Source of the DNA: Marixanthomonas ophiurae
GTDB lineage: Bacteria > Bacteroidota > Bacteroidia > Flavobacteriales > Flavobacteriaceae
Length of the DNA stretch: 64,000 bases
Assembly: GCF_003413745.1 (NCBI RefSeq)
Contig: NZ_QVID01000001.1
Location: 186,001 to 250,000 of the forward strand
Direction of reading: 5' to 3'
In this document: one piece after another, positions 1 to 10,296 of the stretch
Position numbering within the stretch: the first letter of the stretch is position 1
How the letters are laid out: each line of letters begins with the position of its first letter
The notes under the pieces: model-generated
The model's database searches: none
What the model was told of the DNA's origin: nothing
The model's input: only the letters and a program-made list of their open reading frames with translations
Position numbers and translations under genes: made by a program

Positions 1-167
1 TTTTTGTCATCGAAACCAAGTTGAAGGGCTTTGTACCCGTCAACCTCTTCGGTTCTGACTTGGGTAACAACACAGGGCCCTGCTTCAATAACGGTACACG
101 GAATGTTTTTTCCGTTCTCGTCAAAAAGGCTGGTCATCCCTATCTTTTTTCCAATTAACCCAGACAT
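1..167 (-). CDS. rplC: 50S ribosomal protein L3, N-terminal part (cut by window edge)
   Basis: Only the first 55 codons are inside the window; the gene runs off the left edge. The N-terminus starts [20 protein letters not shown] and continues with a PCTVIEAGP-like stretch, the usual start of bacterial L3, an early-assembling 23S rRNA binding protein of the large subunit. The ATG lies at 165-167 on the complement. It follows rpsJ in the same direction, which is the normal S10 operon order, but the 223-bp gap between the two is unusually long for this pair. Confidence 0.95.
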   Translation of the reverse strand, partial: MSGLIGKKIGMTSLFDENGKNIPCTVIEAGPCVVTQVRTEEVDGYKALQLGFDDK

Positions 168-390
168 ATTTATATAATTAAAAATTATGAATTTTAGAAT
201 GCAGATCATCGGTGCCTACATCCCTCCTTCGTTTATTGTTTTTATTTCAAAGCAAACGGGGCCAAAATAAATTCGACCCCGAATGTTATCTTGTTTTCCG
301 TTTTTCCCTTGCTTACGAGCGCAGGACATTTTTACTTCGACTTCGCTCATCAAGCACACAGGGCTTATTAAGCTGTCGATGATGTTTTAC
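168..390 (-). promoter_or_regulatory. structured spacer between rpsJ and rplC, candidate r-protein leader
   Basis: This 223-bp non-coding spacer holds several inverted repeats. One compound stem pairs 311-314 with 352-355 and 317-321 with 344-348. A second pairs CGGGG 257-261 with CCCCG 277-281. A third, close to rplC, pairs 199-204 with 216-221 around an 11-nt loop. The part at about 333-350 also resembles the GAGCGAAGTCGAAG core of a small repeat common in flavobacterial genomes. It may be a cis-acting leader for rplC or an inserted repeat. The pairing is seen directly; the function is inference. Confidence 0.45.
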
Positions 391-696
391 TTACACCTTA
401 ATTTCTACTTCTACACCACTTGGCAACTCTAATTTCATTAAAGCGTCAATTGTTTTTGAAGAAGAACTGTAGATATCCAATAGTCTTTTATAAGAACTTA
501 ACTGAAATTGCTCCCTACTCTTCTTGTTAACGTGTGGTGAACGTAGAACGGTAAATATCTTTTTGTGAGTTGGTAACGGGATTGGACCTGTTACTACTGC
601 ACCTGTGCTCTTTACTGTCTTTACGATTTTTTCAGCAGATTTGTCCACTAAATTGTGATCGTAAGATTTTAGCTTTATTCTGATTTTTTGACTCAT
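391..696 (-). CDS. rpsJ: 30S ribosomal protein S10
   Basis: The 101-residue product is the normal length for S10, a small-subunit head protein that also serves as NusE in transcription antitermination. Recognisable segments are [14 protein letters not shown] at the N-terminus, [28 protein letters not shown] in separate family blocks in the middle, and the C-terminal [11 protein letters not shown]. It lies 9 bp downstream of fusA, so it is co-transcribed with the str genes. This fusA-rpsJ order without tuf is typical of Bacteroidota. The start is the only good ATG. Confidence 0.98.
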   Translation of the reverse strand: MSQKIRIKLKSYDHNLVDKSAEKIVKTVKSTGAVVTGPIPLPTHKKIFTVLRSPHVNKKSREQFQLSSYKRLLDIYSSSSKTIDALMKLELPSGVEVEIKV

Positions 697-705
697 TCTG
701 ATCTG

Positions 706-2838
706 TTATACGTTAGCGGTTCCTTTTGCTGCTGCGATTACTTCTTCTGAAATATGTGAAGGAGTTTCAGCGTAATGTGAAAATTCCATTGTTGAAGTTG
801 CACGACCTGAAGACAATGTTCTTAATGTGGTTACATAACCAAACATTTCAGAAAGTGGCACTTCAGCCTTAACAACTTTGGCACCTGCACGGTCACCCAT
901 ACTACTCATTTGCCCACGGCGACGGTTAAGATCTCCTACAATATCACCCATATTTTCTTCTGGAGTTAATACTTCCAATTTCATCACGGGTTCCATTATT
1001 ACAGCTTTTGCAGCTTTTGCAGCATTTTTAAATCCTAATTTAGCAGCAAGCTCAAACGATAGTTGATCGGAATCCACATCGTGATAAGAACCATCTGTTA
1101 ATGTAACTTTCATCGCCTCTACTTCATATCCAGCCAATGGACCATTCTGCATAGCCATTTTAAAGCCTTTTTCAATAGAAGGGATAAATTCCTTAGGAAC
1201 GTTACCACCTTTTATAGTAGAAACAAATTCCAACCCGTCTTTTCCTTCTTCTGCTGGCTCTAATGTAAACACAATGTCAGCAAATTTACCACGACCACCA
1301 GATTGTTTTTTGTACGTTTCTCTGTGATCCGCTTTACGCGTAACCGCTTCTTTGTACTCAACTTGTGGCTGTCCTTGGCTCACCTCTACTTTAAACTCAC
1401 GTCTAAGACGGTCTACAATAATATCTAAGTGAAGTTCACCCATACCAGAAATGATGGTTTGGCCAGAAGCTTCATCAGTACGTACTTGGAATGTTGGATC
1501 TTCTTCAGCCAACTTAGCCAATGCCATACCTAATTTATCTACATCTGCTTTAGTTTTTGGCTCCACAGCGATACCAATTACGGGATCTGGGAAATCCATA
1601 GATTCTAAAACAATTGGATTTTTTTCATCAGTAAGCGTATCTCCAGTTTTAATATCTTTAAAACCAACAGCCGCCCCAATATCTCCTGCTTCGATATAAT
1701 CGATAGCATTTTGTTTATTCGAGTGCATTTGATAGATACGAGAAATACGTTCTTTTTTTCCAGAACGGTTGTTCAATACATACGAACCTGCATCTAAACG
1801 ACCAGAGTATGCTCGGAAAAATGCCAAACGACCTACAAAAGGATCGGTAGCAATTTTAAAGGCCAATGCTGCAAATGGTGCAGTTACATCTGGCTTACGA
1901 ATCTCTTCTTCCTCAGTATCTGGATTCACACCCATAATACCTTCTTTATCCATAGGAGAAGGCAAATAACGACATACAGCGTCTAACAAGAACTGCACCC
2001 CTTTATTTTTAAAGGCAGATCCACATATCATCGGGATAATAGACATATCCATTACAGCAGCACGAAGTGCAGCGTGCACTTCATCTTCAGTAATAGAATC
2101 TTCATCTTCCATAAATTTCTCAAGCAAGTTTTCATCATACGCAGCTACTTCTTCAATAAGAAGAGCACGGTACTTTCTTGCTTCAGCTTTTAATTCTTCA
2201 GGAATCTCAATAACATCGAATGTTGACCCTTGTGTTTCATCATGCCAAACTACAGCACGGTTTTTAACAAGGTCAATAATTCCTTTAAAGTCTCCTTCTT
2301 CACCAATGTTCAAAACAATTGGCACAGCGTTCGACTTCAACATATCTTTTACTTGCTGGCAAACACCTAAAAAGTTAGACCCTTGACGGTCCATTTTGTT
2401 TACAAAACCAATTCTTGGCACTTTATAGTTGTCTGCAAGTCTCCAGTTAGTTTCAGATTGTGGCTCAACACCATCTACTGCACTAAATAAGAACACCAAA
2501 CCGTCTAACACACGTAAGGAACGGTTTACCTCTACCGTAAAGTCAACGTGACCAGGAGTATCGATAATATTAAAGTGGTAATCTTTAGTTTCAGGCAGTT
2601 CTTTTGCATTTTCCATTGGGAACTTCCAAGTACAAGTAGTAGCAGCCGAAGTAATTGTAATACCTCGCTCCTGCTCTTGTTCCATCCAGTCCATTGTTGC
2701 TGCACCATCATGTACTTCACCAATTTTGTGACTTACACCTGTATAATACAGAACACGCTCTGTTGTTGTAGTTTTACCGGCATCAATATGCGCAGCAATA
2801 CCTATATTTCTTGTAAATTTTAAATCTCTTTGTGCCAT
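706..2838 (-). CDS. fusA: translation elongation factor G
   Basis: The 710-residue GTPase drives ribosomal translocation and, with RRF, ribosome recycling. The G1 motif [13 protein letters not shown] is at residues 16-28, followed by the switch region RGITITSAA, the G3 motif DTPGHVDFT and the G4 motif NKMD. Domain IV and the C-terminal ferredoxin-like domain are complete ([19 protein letters not shown] near the end). It sits 5 bp after rpsG and 9 bp before rpsJ in the str operon. The length and all motifs fit the canonical translocase rather than the EF-G2 paralogue. Confidence 0.98.
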   Translation of the reverse strand: MAQRDLKFTRNIGIAAHIDAGKTTTTERVLYYTGVSHKIGEVHDGAATMDWMEQEQERGITITSAATTCTWKFPMENAKELPETKDYHFNIIDTPGHVDFTVEVNRSLRVLDGLVFLFSAVDGVEPQSETNWRLADNYKVPRIGFVNKMDRQGSNFLGVCQQVKDMLKSNAVPIVLNIGEEGDFKGIIDLVKNRAVVWHDETQGSTFDVIEIPEELKAEARKYRALLIEEVAAYDENLLEKFMEDEDSITEDEVHAALRAAVMDMSIIPMICGSAFKNKGVQFLLDAVCRYLPSPMDKEGIMGVNPDTEEEEIRKPDVTAPFAALAFKIATDPFVGRLAFFRAYSGRLDAGSYVLNNRSGKKERISRIYQMHSNKQNAIDYIEAGDIGAAVGFKDIKTGDTLTDEKNPIVLESMDFPDPVIGIAVEPKTKADVDKLGMALAKLAEEDPTFQVRTDEASGQTIISGMGELHLDIIVDRLRREFKVEVSQGQPQVEYKEAVTRKADHRETYKKQSGGRGKFADIVFTLEPAEEGKDGLEFVSTIKGGNVPKEFIPSIEKGFKMAMQNGPLAGYEVEAMKVTLTDGSYHDVDSDQLSFELAAKLGFKNAAKAAKAVIMEPVMKLEVLTPEENMGDIVGDLNRRRGQMSSMGDRAGAKVVKAEVPLSEMFGYVTTLRTLSSGRATSTMEFSHYAETPSHISEEVIAAAKGTANV

Positions 2839-2843
2839 TTTAT

Positions 2844-3320
2844 TTAGAATCTGAAATGTGAGAATGCTTTATTTGCTTCGGCCATTCTATGCGTATCAGT
2901 ACGCTTCTTAACCGCGGCGCCTTCTTCTTTTGCAGCTGCCAATATCTCCGCCGCTAATTTTTGTGGCATTGATTTTTCGTTTCTTTTACGCGAAAAAGAA
3001 ATCAACCACTTCATCGCGGTTGAAATTTTACGGTCTGCTCGTATTTGCATAGGGATTTGGAAGGTTGCCCCACCAACTCTACGGCTACGCACCTCTACGT
3101 GAGGCATAACATTAGATAGTGCTTCTTTCCAAAGCTCTAATCCTGTTTTTTCGTCGTCTGTTTTTTTCTCTTCTACAATGTCAATTGCATCGTAAAACAC
3201 TTTAAAAGCCACCGACTTTTTTCCATCCCACATCATGTTGTTCACAAAACGTGTTACCAACTGGTCGTTAAACCTTGGATCTGGTAAAAGTGGTCTTTTC
3301 TTGGCCTGTCTTTTTCTCAT
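2844..3320 (-). CDS. rpsG: 30S ribosomal protein S7
   Basis: The 158-residue product is full length for S7, the primary 16S rRNA 3'-domain assembly protein and, in other bacteria, the str operon repressor. The N-terminus [19 protein letters not shown], the block [19 protein letters not shown] and the C-terminal [15 protein letters not shown] are diagnostic. It follows rpsL by 23 bp and precedes fusA by 5 bp. No pseudoknot like the E. coli rpsL-rpsG S7 target is evident in the short spacer. Confidence 0.98.
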   Translation of the reverse strand: MRKRQAKKRPLLPDPRFNDQLVTRFVNNMMWDGKKSVAFKVFYDAIDIVEEKKTDDEKTGLELWKEALSNVMPHVEVRSRRVGGATFQIPMQIRADRKISTAMKWLISFSRKRNEKSMPQKLAAEILAAAKEEGAAVKKRTDTHRMAEANKAFSHFRF

Positions 3321-3343
3321 GTCTTCTTTTTAAAAGTTTTTAA

Positions 3344-3718
3344 TTACTTCTTAGGGCGTTTAGCTCCGTACTTAGATCTACGTTGTGTGCGACCTTCAAC
3401 ACCAGCGGTGTCTAATGCTCCACGAACAATGTGATACCTAACTCCCGGTAAATCTTTTACCCTTCCACCTCTAACCAATACTATCGAGTGCTCTTGTAGA
3501 TTGTGACCTTCTCCAGGGATGTATGCGTTTACTTCCTTACCATTTGTTAACCTTACCCTTGCTACTTTACGCATAGCAGAGTTTGGTTTTTTAGGTGTAG
3601 TAGTATAAACACGCGTACAAACCCCTCTTCTTTGAGGGCACGAATCCAAAGCAGCCGATTTACTCTTCTTGGTTATTTTGGTTCTTCCTTTTCGTACTAA
3701 TTGTGAAATTGTTGGCAT
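3344..3718 (-). CDS. rpsL: 30S ribosomal protein S12
   Basis: The 124-residue product is S12, which lines the decoding centre. The conserved block [18 protein letters not shown] and the loop [13 protein letters not shown] are intact, with lysines at the positions where streptomycin-resistance substitutions usually occur, so the allele looks wild type. It is the first gene of the str operon and is preceded by the strong promoter described at 3774-3804. The C-terminus is basic ([16 protein letters not shown]), as usual. Confidence 0.98.
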   Translation of the reverse strand: MPTISQLVRKGRTKITKKSKSAALDSCPQRRGVCTRVYTTTPKKPNSAMRKVARVRLTNGKEVNAYIPGEGHNLQEHSIVLVRGGRVKDLPGVRYHIVRGALDTAGVEGRTQRRSKYGAKRPKK

Positions 3719-3752
3719 ATAAAATATGTATTATACTTATGTAATATAAAAT

Positions 3753-3770
3753 ACCCTTTTTTAAAAGGGT
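3753..3770 (-). promoter_or_regulatory. hairpin at the 5' end of the str operon leader
   Basis: A perfect 8-bp stem (ACCCTTTT, TT loop, AAAAGGGT) lies just downstream of the -7 box of the str promoter. If transcription starts about 7 nt after the box, the hairpin would be the very 5' end of the mRNA. It could stabilise the mRNA or act as an early regulatory element. The stem is visible in the sequence; the role is inference. Confidence 0.4.
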
Positions 3771-3773
3771 GTG

Positions 3774-3804
3774 CAAAGGTAAAAATTAAAATGAATTAAT
3801 CAAA
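3774..3804 (-). promoter_or_regulatory. str operon promoter, Bacteroidota -33/-7 type
   Basis: On the minus strand TTTG (3801-3804) is followed by exactly 19 nt and then TACCTTTG (3774-3781), a full match to the Bacteroidota consensus TTTG-N19-TAnnTTTG. It is 55 bp upstream of rpsL. The same arrangement with the same spacing occurs before tRNA-Val at 63915-63945. Confidence 0.8.
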
Positions 3805-3906
3805 CGTTACAAGCTTAATTTTCAGTGCTTTTTTTATTATTTTGAAAATTGCATAGTAAAACACCATATAGAACGTTAGCTTTACAACTGCAATAGTATA
3901 TTTTTT

Positions 3907-5601
3907 TTGAAGAAATTTCCATACATATTTTTATATCTTATTATAATCACAATAAGCTCGACTCCCCTTCTGTCGCAAACCCTTTATTTGGAAGTTTCCG
4001 CAGAGCAGCCTATTTCAGAAAACCTAAAGGACAGTCTATCCATTACTGAAACTTTCAAAGATTACAGCTCCTTAAAAAAAGAGGTTGACACGTTACAGCA
4101 AAAACTAGAGCGCTTGGGCTATATAGAAAGTAAGCTACAAAGCCTGACCAAAAAAACCGATAGCACCTATTTGGCGAATTATTTCTTCGGAAAAAAGTAT
4201 TCTTATATTAAGGTATATTATGATGAAGGTTATTTCAGTAAAAAAGAATTACAAAGAATTGTTACGAAAACTACTGGCAGTTATTTCATGCTGACTTTTG
4301 AAACCGCAGAACAATCTCTTCAGAAATTAAACGCCATCTCAACTGAAAAAGGAAATGCATTTGCCACTTTACAGTTAACAGATCTTCGAGTTGAAGGCGA
4401 CTTTCTGTCAGCCAACCTTAAAATGGAAGCAGGCAAAAAAAGAACCTTGGACTCTTTAGTGGTAAAAGGGTATGAAAAATTCCCAAAATCATTCCTGAAA
4501 TATTATGCTGGTATAAAAACAAATAAAACTTTCAATAAGGAAAAACTGAAAGAACAAAATACGGCCATCAACAACCTTGGGTTCGCCAAAACAACAAAAG
4601 CACCAGAGGTATTATTCAGAAAAGAAACTACAACAGCATACTTTTACATTGAAAAACAAAACAATAACCTTTTTGACGGTATTTTAGGTTTTGCCACTGA
4701 TGAAGATACTCAAAGACTTCAATTTAACGGCTATTTAAACCTAGAACTGAATAATAATCTAAATTATGGAGAGCAACTACTCATTAATTATAAATCCGAT
4801 GGGAGCGACCAACAGAACTTTAGAGTAAAGGCCACACTACCTTATTTGTTTAAAACGCCATTCGGGATTAGCGGAGAACTAAAGATATTCAAACGAGACA
4901 GTACTTTTGTCACTACAGAGCAGCAGGCTAGACTTAATTACCAAATAAATCCAGTATCAAACGCCTATGTAGGCTACAAAGGATATGAATCCAGCAACCT
5001 TCTTGATGAAATTGAAGTAGGTAGCACGATAGAAGATTTCAACTCACGCTTTTTTATTGCTGGCGCTTCGTTTATTAAACGACAAGATGATGCTCTATTT
5101 CCCATAAAAACAGAGCTGACGCTTGACTCAGAAATAGGGTCTCGTGAAATAGAAAATACTAGTGAAGATCAAATAAAACTATCAGTTTTAGCAAGTACTA
5201 TTTTCAACTTAAACCTTAATAATTCCATATTTATAAGAAACAACACTGATGTTCTTTTTAGCGAAACATACATAACAAACGAATTATTTAGATTTGGCGG
5301 TATTAACAGTATTAGAGGCTTTAACGAAAATAGTATTGATGCCTCTCTTCTTTCAACACTAAACACAGAATACCGGTACCGTTTTAACAGCGGTTTATAT
5401 ATACACAGCATTCTTGATTTTGGCTATTTCCAAAATCAAACGATAGGCATAAAACAAAACCTCTACAGTGCTGGCATAGGATTAGGAATACAAACCAAGG
5501 CTGGAATTTTAAAATTAAACATTGCCAACGGCATATCAGAAGATCAAAATTTTAATTTTTCAAACACTAAAATTCACTTAAGCTTAACTTCAAAATTTTA
5601 G
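3907..5601 (+). CDS. Omp85/BamA-superfamily outer membrane protein
   Basis: The 564-residue protein has an N-terminal signal peptide (about residues 1-23, ending LLSQ), a periplasmic part with coiled-coil and POTRA-like character (about 24-250), and a C-terminal beta-barrel region with a terminal aromatic residue (TSKF). The motif FGGINSIRGFNENS at about residue 460 matches the conserved GG-IRGF motif of Omp85 barrels. It resembles the TamA/ShlB branch more than BamA because the periplasmic part is short. The start codon must be TTG at the end of a T-run; there is no usable ATG before residue 120. It is divergent from the str operon and 119 bp upstream of susC. Its substrate is unknown. Confidence 0.75.
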   Translation: MKKFPYIFLYLIIITISSTPLLSQTLYLEVSAEQPISENLKDSLSITETFKDYSSLKKEVDTLQQKLERLGYIESKLQSLTKKTDSTYLANYFFGKKYSYIKVYYDEGYFSKKELQRIVTKTTGSYFMLTFETAEQSLQKLNAISTEKGNAFATLQLTDLRVEGDFLSANLKMEAGKKRTLDSLVVKGYEKFPKSFLKYYAGIKTNKTFNKEKLKEQNTAINNLGFAKTTKAPEVLFRKETTTAYFYIEKQNNNLFDGILGFATDEDTQRLQFNGYLNLELNNNLNYGEQLLINYKSDGSDQQNFRVKATLPYLFKTPFGISGELKIFKRDSTFVTTEQQARLNYQINPVSNAYVGYKGYESSNLLDEIEVGSTIEDFNSRFFIAGASFIKRQDDALFPIKTELTLDSEIGSREIENTSEDQIKLSVLASTIFNLNLNNSIFIRNNTDVLFSETYITNELFRFGGINSIRGFNENSIDASLLSTLNTEYRYRFNSGLYIHSILDFGYFQNQTIGIKQNLYSAGIGLGIQTKAGILKLNIANGISEDQNFNFSNTKIHLSLTSKF

Positions 5602-5720
5602 GAAAACCTTACAATAGCTTCACTTTATCTTAAAATAAAACTAAAATTTACCGTATAAAAGTTGTGTAATTAACTTTTTATTATGATTTTTGGCGTTGGC
5701 TAATTCAAATAAATTATAAA

Positions 5721-8700
5721 ATGAAAACAAAGTTTAGTGGAATTATAACGCTTTTACTAGCGTTAGTAGTGCAACTATCGTTCGCACAAGAAAAAACAAT
5801 TACAGGTACTATTACCGATGATACTGGGTTACCCTTACCTGGGGTAAATATCATAATCAAGGGCACAAGTACAGGTACACAATCAGATTTTGATGGTAAT
5901 TACTCTATTGGAGCTGAAGTTGGACAAACATTGACGTATAGCTATGTTGGTTTTGAAACTAAGCAGGTCAAGGTGGCATCTTCAAACAACATAAATGTTG
6001 AGATGGCAGCTGGAGCAACACTTGAAGAAGTGGTAGTTACTGGATACTCTACCCGAAACAAAACGGTACAGACATCTGCAGTAGTATCAATATCTGCTGA
6101 AGACATACAGCAACTTGCACCGACAACTAGTGTTGACAACTTGTTACAAGGTAAAGCAGCAGGTGTTCAGGTAACAGCCGCTAATGGTAAACCAGGGCAA
6201 GGAGCGTTTGTACGTATTCGAGGTCAAGGTTCATTAGTAGCCGGTGCTTCTTCACCATTATATATTGTGGATGGTGCTCCTATTAGAGAGCAAGATTTAG
6301 GAAATTTAGCTCCCGAAGTAATAGAAAACATTACCATTTTAAAAGATGCTGCTACTACAGCTCGTTATGGTTCTCGTGGTGCTAACGGGGTGGTTGTAAT
6401 TACTACAAAAAGCGGTAACAGAAATAAAGATGCTACAGTAAGATTTAGTTCACGATATGGAGTTACTTCACGTATAGAACCTAACTACGATATGATGAAT
6501 GCCTCTCAAAAACTACAATATGAAGCAGAACTATTTGCTTTAGGTGTTACTGCGGCAGGCTCTTTACCAGGTGTAACTACTGCTCCGGGAAGTCCTGAGC
6601 GTCAGTTTTTATTAGACAATGCTGTAGACTGGGAAGACTTAATCTTAAAGGAAGGTATTATTCAAAACAACAATATTTCATTTTCTGGTGGAGCTGAAAG
6701 AATGGACTACTACTTTTCTGTAGGACATGATAGAAACACTGGTATTATTGATCAAATTGACGGTTTCGAACGTCTAAACTCACGATTAAACCTTAATTTT
6801 GACGCTAAAGAATGGTTATCCATTGGCGTAAACGTTGGGTACTCTAGGTCATTAAGTGATGAGCCTCGTGACAGAAACAATGCTCAAAACCCATTTAGAG
6901 GGATGCTTGATTACAATGGTTATGAACCAGAATTTTTGTTGAATGATGACGGCACACGTCAATTAGATGAAAATGGCGATCCTATTTATAACCCAACCCA
7001 TTCAGGATTTCCAATTAGAGGAGCTTTATTAAGTGAGCCAAGCCTATTAATCCAAAATACAACTTTGGCAAGTGCAGACGCTACCGTTAAGTTTAACGAT
7101 AATTGGTCATACACCTTTGCAACAGCGGTAAACCATGTGAATCAAAGGCAAGAAGGCTACTCCAAACCAGGCGGTATATTAGATGGTTTAATTGGTGATC
7201 CTGATAACCCAGGTAACAAAGTTGATAGTGGTATTCAACGATTGGATTTAACGGTAAGCAACCGTCTTAACTACACCTTATCTACCGAAGACCACAATTT
7301 AAATGTATTGGGGTTATATGAATACAACATGAACGAAAACAATAGTTACTTGGTAAGAAGTATTGGTTTTGCATCGGAAACGTTGACCACGCAAATTAAC
7401 GGTGCACAACTAACAGATGGTAATACAAGAAGAAACAGACGTACTTTGGTATCGTATGGTGTATTTGCCGATTATGATTTTAAAGAACGCTATTTAGCAT
7501 CTGCTTCGGTACGCCGTGATGGTTCATCCAACTTTGGTGCTGACGAGCAATACGGTTTATTCTATAGTTTTAGTGTAGGATGGAACTTAGCTAAAGAGAA
7601 CTTTTTTAATGTAGATGCCATAGACGATTTAAAACTAAGGGGAGCTTACGGTACTGTAGGAAACCGAGATGGTATTGGGCGCTATGATGCACTTCCTACC
7701 GTTACTTTTAGTCCGTATACAGGAGGTAACAGTACTGATCCTGCCAATATAGGAAACCCTACTTTACAATGGGAAACCACTACAACTTATAACGTAGGTT
7801 TAGAACTAAACATGTTCAACAACAGGTTGCGTACCGTTGCTGACTACTTTGTAAGGGACACTGAAGACCTTCTTTTCGATATCCCTGCCGCTGATGAAGC
7901 GGGTGTAGGAAGTATCCCAGGTAACCTTGGTAAAATACAGAACACTGGTTTCGAGGTTTCATTGCAAGGAGATATCTTTAGAAGTTCTGACTTTACTTGG
8001 ACTGTTGGAGGTAACGTTCTTTTCTTGGATAACGAAATTGTGGAATTACCAGATGGAGAAGATATCACTCCTAATACCTTTAGTATTCTTTATAGAGAGG
8101 GAGCTAAGATAAACGAACACTATTTAGTACGTTATGCCGGTGTAGATCCAGCAAATGGACAGCCTTTATTTTATGGTGGTGATGATAATATCTATACCGC
8201 TGAACAACTGCCAAATGTTGTTGACGAAAACGGAGAAACTATTGAACATAGAGTTTTAAACGGAAGGTCAACCATCGCCGATACTGAAGGAGGATTCTTC
8301 TCCAATATACGATACAAAGGATTTGGTTTGAGAACAGACTTTGTTTTTAAAGCAGGAAACTGGATTAACAACATTGTACGCTCACAGAGGCTTTCCAATG
8401 GTTCGACCATTGCTGATAACCAAGCAGTAGAAGCGTTCAATTATTGGCAAGAACCAGGAGATACTGGTGTATTGCCAAGCCCAATTTACAGAAATGAGAT
8501 AGCAGGGGTTGATTCAGATCAATTCTTACAAAAAGGAGATTATATCCGTATGCGTAACGTTACTTTGTCTTACGATTTTAATAATGACATATTGGATAAA
8601 ACCCCGTTTAACACCTTAAGGGTATATGTACAAGGACAAAACTTATTGACCTTTACAGAGTTCTGGGGCGATCCTGAAGTAGGTATCTCATCTGGAGAAA

Positions 8701-8798
8701 CCATTAATTTTGCAGATACAGTTGCACCTGGAGAAGTTACTTTATACAGTTACCCCAACACTAAATCTGTTCAAGTAGGTTTAGACGTAAGTTTCTAA
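5721..8798 (+). CDS. SusC/RagA-family TonB-linked outer membrane transporter
   Basis: The 1025-residue product imports nutrients across the outer membrane together with its SusD partner, powered by TonB. It has a signal peptide (about 1-22), a carboxypeptidase-regulatory-like domain starting at ITGTITDDTGLPLPGVNIIIKG (given here as family blocks, about 26-100), a plug domain (about 110-220, with LLQGKAAGVQV and YIVDGAPI) and a 22-strand barrel ending VGLDVSF. The SusD gene follows by 17 bp. No glycoside hydrolase or peptidase lies next to it in the same operon, so the substrate cannot be inferred. Confidence 0.95.
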   Translation: MKTKFSGIITLLLALVVQLSFAQEKTITGTITDDTGLPLPGVNIIIKGTSTGTQSDFDGNYSIGAEVGQTLTYSYVGFETKQVKVASSNNINVEMAAGATLEEVVVTGYSTRNKTVQTSAVVSISAEDIQQLAPTTSVDNLLQGKAAGVQVTAANGKPGQGAFVRIRGQGSLVAGASSPLYIVDGAPIREQDLGNLAPEVIENITILKDAATTARYGSRGANGVVVITTKSGNRNKDATVRFSSRYGVTSRIEPNYDMMNASQKLQYEAELFALGVTAAGSLPGVTTAPGSPERQFLLDNAVDWEDLILKEGIIQNNNISFSGGAERMDYYFSVGHDRNTGIIDQIDGFERLNSRLNLNFDAKEWLSIGVNVGYSRSLSDEPRDRNNAQNPFRGMLDYNGYEPEFLLNDDGTRQLDENGDPIYNPTHSGFPIRGALLSEPSLLIQNTTLASADATVKFNDNWSYTFATAVNHVNQRQEGYSKPGGILDGLIGDPDNPGNKVDSGIQRLDLTVSNRLNYTLSTEDHNLNVLGLYEYNMNENNSYLVRSIGFASETLTTQINGAQLTDGNTRRNRRTLVSYGVFADYDFKERYLASASVRRDGSSNFGADEQYGLFYSFSVGWNLAKENFFNVDAIDDLKLRGAYGTVGNRDGIGRYDALPTVTFSPYTGGNSTDPANIGNPTLQWETTTTYNVGLELNMFNNRLRTVADYFVRDTEDLLFDIPAADEAGVGSIPGNLGKIQNTGFEVSLQGDIFRSSDFTWTVGGNVLFLDNEIVELPDGEDITPNTFSILYREGAKINEHYLVRYAGVDPANGQPLFYGGDDNIYTAEQLPNVVDENGETIEHRVLNGRSTIADTEGGFFSNIRYKGFGLRTDFVFKAGNWINNIVRSQRLSNGSTIADNQAVEAFNYWQEPGDTGVLPSPIYRNEIAGVDSDQFLQKGDYIRMRNVTLSYDFNNDILDKTPFNTLRVYVQGQNLLTFTEFWGDPEVGISSGETINFADTVAPGEVTLYSYPNTKSVQVGLDVSF

Positions 8799-8815
8799 TA
8801 ATAAAAAAAAACAAA

Positions 8816-10276
8816 ATGAAAAATATATTTTATAAAATAACAATTTTAGCTCTTATCGCTGGGTTTTCAACCTCCTGCGATAATGAACTAGACCAAGTAC
8901 CTTTCGATCAATTCGGTACGAGTCAAGCGTATATTACCGCAGAAGATTTTGAAAATGGAATTCGCGGGGTTTACAGTATCTTAGTTCAAAAAACCTTTGA
9001 AGATGGCAGTACAGCTCCAACTATTTATGGAGGTAGCGACGCTGGCTCTATGCTAAGTACACCTGATATATTATCAGACAATGTTACACTAGCACAGGCT
9101 GGGCGTAACACTCAATTTACAGCTCATAACTGGAACTACTCAGCTGCTAATTCAATTTTGGGAGGTCTTTACTTCTATTCATATGAATTGGTTTACAGAG
9201 CCAACACCTTATTAGCATTTGCTGATGATTTTGAAGGTGAATCCAAGGCTAACATCATTGCAGAGGCAAAGGCTTTGAGGGCTTTGGCTAACTTTAACTT
9301 GGTAAACTTTTATGGTAAAATACCTACACAATCTGGAGATGCTAACAGCGCTTTGGGTATTGCTTATGTAACCGAACCAGACCCAGTAATTGAACCCGCT
9401 AGAATATCAGTAGGTGAAGTGTACAACAATATCGCCATAGACCTAGCAGATGCCGCAGCAAATATTAATAGTGACAACGGTCCAGGCAGGATGGGCACAG
9501 ATGCAGTTAACTTATTATTGTCACGTGTATATTTATATATGGGTCAATGGCAAAATGCAATCAATGCCGCCAATCAGGTAAGTACTCCTGTTGCTCCTAG
9601 AGCAGATGTAGTTGGAGTTTGGACAGATGATAACAAATCTGGCGTGCTTTTTAACATCCCTAATGAAGTAGGAGTGGTAGATCAAAGCGCTGGTATTGTT
9701 TGGAGCCAAGGTCCCCCTCCTAATTTAATACCCGAATACGCAGCTTCTTTTGGATTATATAACTTGTTTGAAGATGATGATATTCGTAGAGATGCTTATA
9801 CCTTCTCTGGTACTGATACTGGAGGTAATGAGTACAATGCTATAAAAAAATTATTTGGTCGTGGTAGTAGCTTTAATGGAAAAGTTGATTTTAAAATTTT
9901 CCGTGCTGCAGAGGCTCAATTAAACATAGCAGAAGCTCAGTATAACTTAGGGAATGAAAGTGGAGCTAGGACAGCCTTAGATGCTGTAAGAACAAAAAGA
10001 TATGAAACTCCACCAAGTGGCGAAACTGGCAATGCATTGCGTGATGCCATCCGTTTGGAAAGACGATTAGAGTTTGCTTTTGAATACCAACGGTATTTTG
10101 ACCTTAAGCGATGGGGACTTCCTGTAACAAGATTGAGTACAGGGGAGTTTGCTGATGGAACAGGGACAGCTTCCGAACAATTAACTTTACAAGCGAGTAG
10201 CTTTAAGTTTCAATTGCCAATTTCGCAAGCATCAAGAGATACAAACCCAAATCTACAGCAAAATCCTGGGTATTAA
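8816..10276 (+). CDS. SusD/RagB-family nutrient-binding outer membrane lipoprotein
   Basis: The 486-residue lipoprotein forms the lid on the SusC transporter. The signal peptide ends in a lipobox (FSTSC, Cys about residue 21). TPR-like helical segments carry typical SusD blocks: AEAKALRALANFNLVNFYG (about 146-164), AEAQLNIAEAQYNLGN (about 363-378), and near the C-terminus LERRLEFAFEYQRYFDLKRWG followed by QLPISQASRDTNPNLQQNPGY in the usual family places. It is 17 bp after susC and 20 bp before a small lipoprotein gene, so the three form an operon. Confidence 0.94.
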   Translation: MKNIFYKITILALIAGFSTSCDNELDQVPFDQFGTSQAYITAEDFENGIRGVYSILVQKTFEDGSTAPTIYGGSDAGSMLSTPDILSDNVTLAQAGRNTQFTAHNWNYSAANSILGGLYFYSYELVYRANTLLAFADDFEGESKANIIAEAKALRALANFNLVNFYGKIPTQSGDANSALGIAYVTEPDPVIEPARISVGEVYNNIAIDLADAAANINSDNGPGRMGTDAVNLLLSRVYLYMGQWQNAINAANQVSTPVAPRADVVGVWTDDNKSGVLFNIPNEVGVVDQSAGIVWSQGPPPNLIPEYAASFGLYNLFEDDDIRRDAYTFSGTDTGGNEYNAIKKLFGRGSSFNGKVDFKIFRAAEAQLNIAEAQYNLGNESGARTALDAVRTKRYETPPSGETGNALRDAIRLERRLEFAFEYQRYFDLKRWGLPVTRLSTGEFADGTGTASEQLTLQASSFKFQLPISQASRDTNPNLQQNPGY

Positions 10277-10296
10277 TAATTTAAAAATCCGACAAA

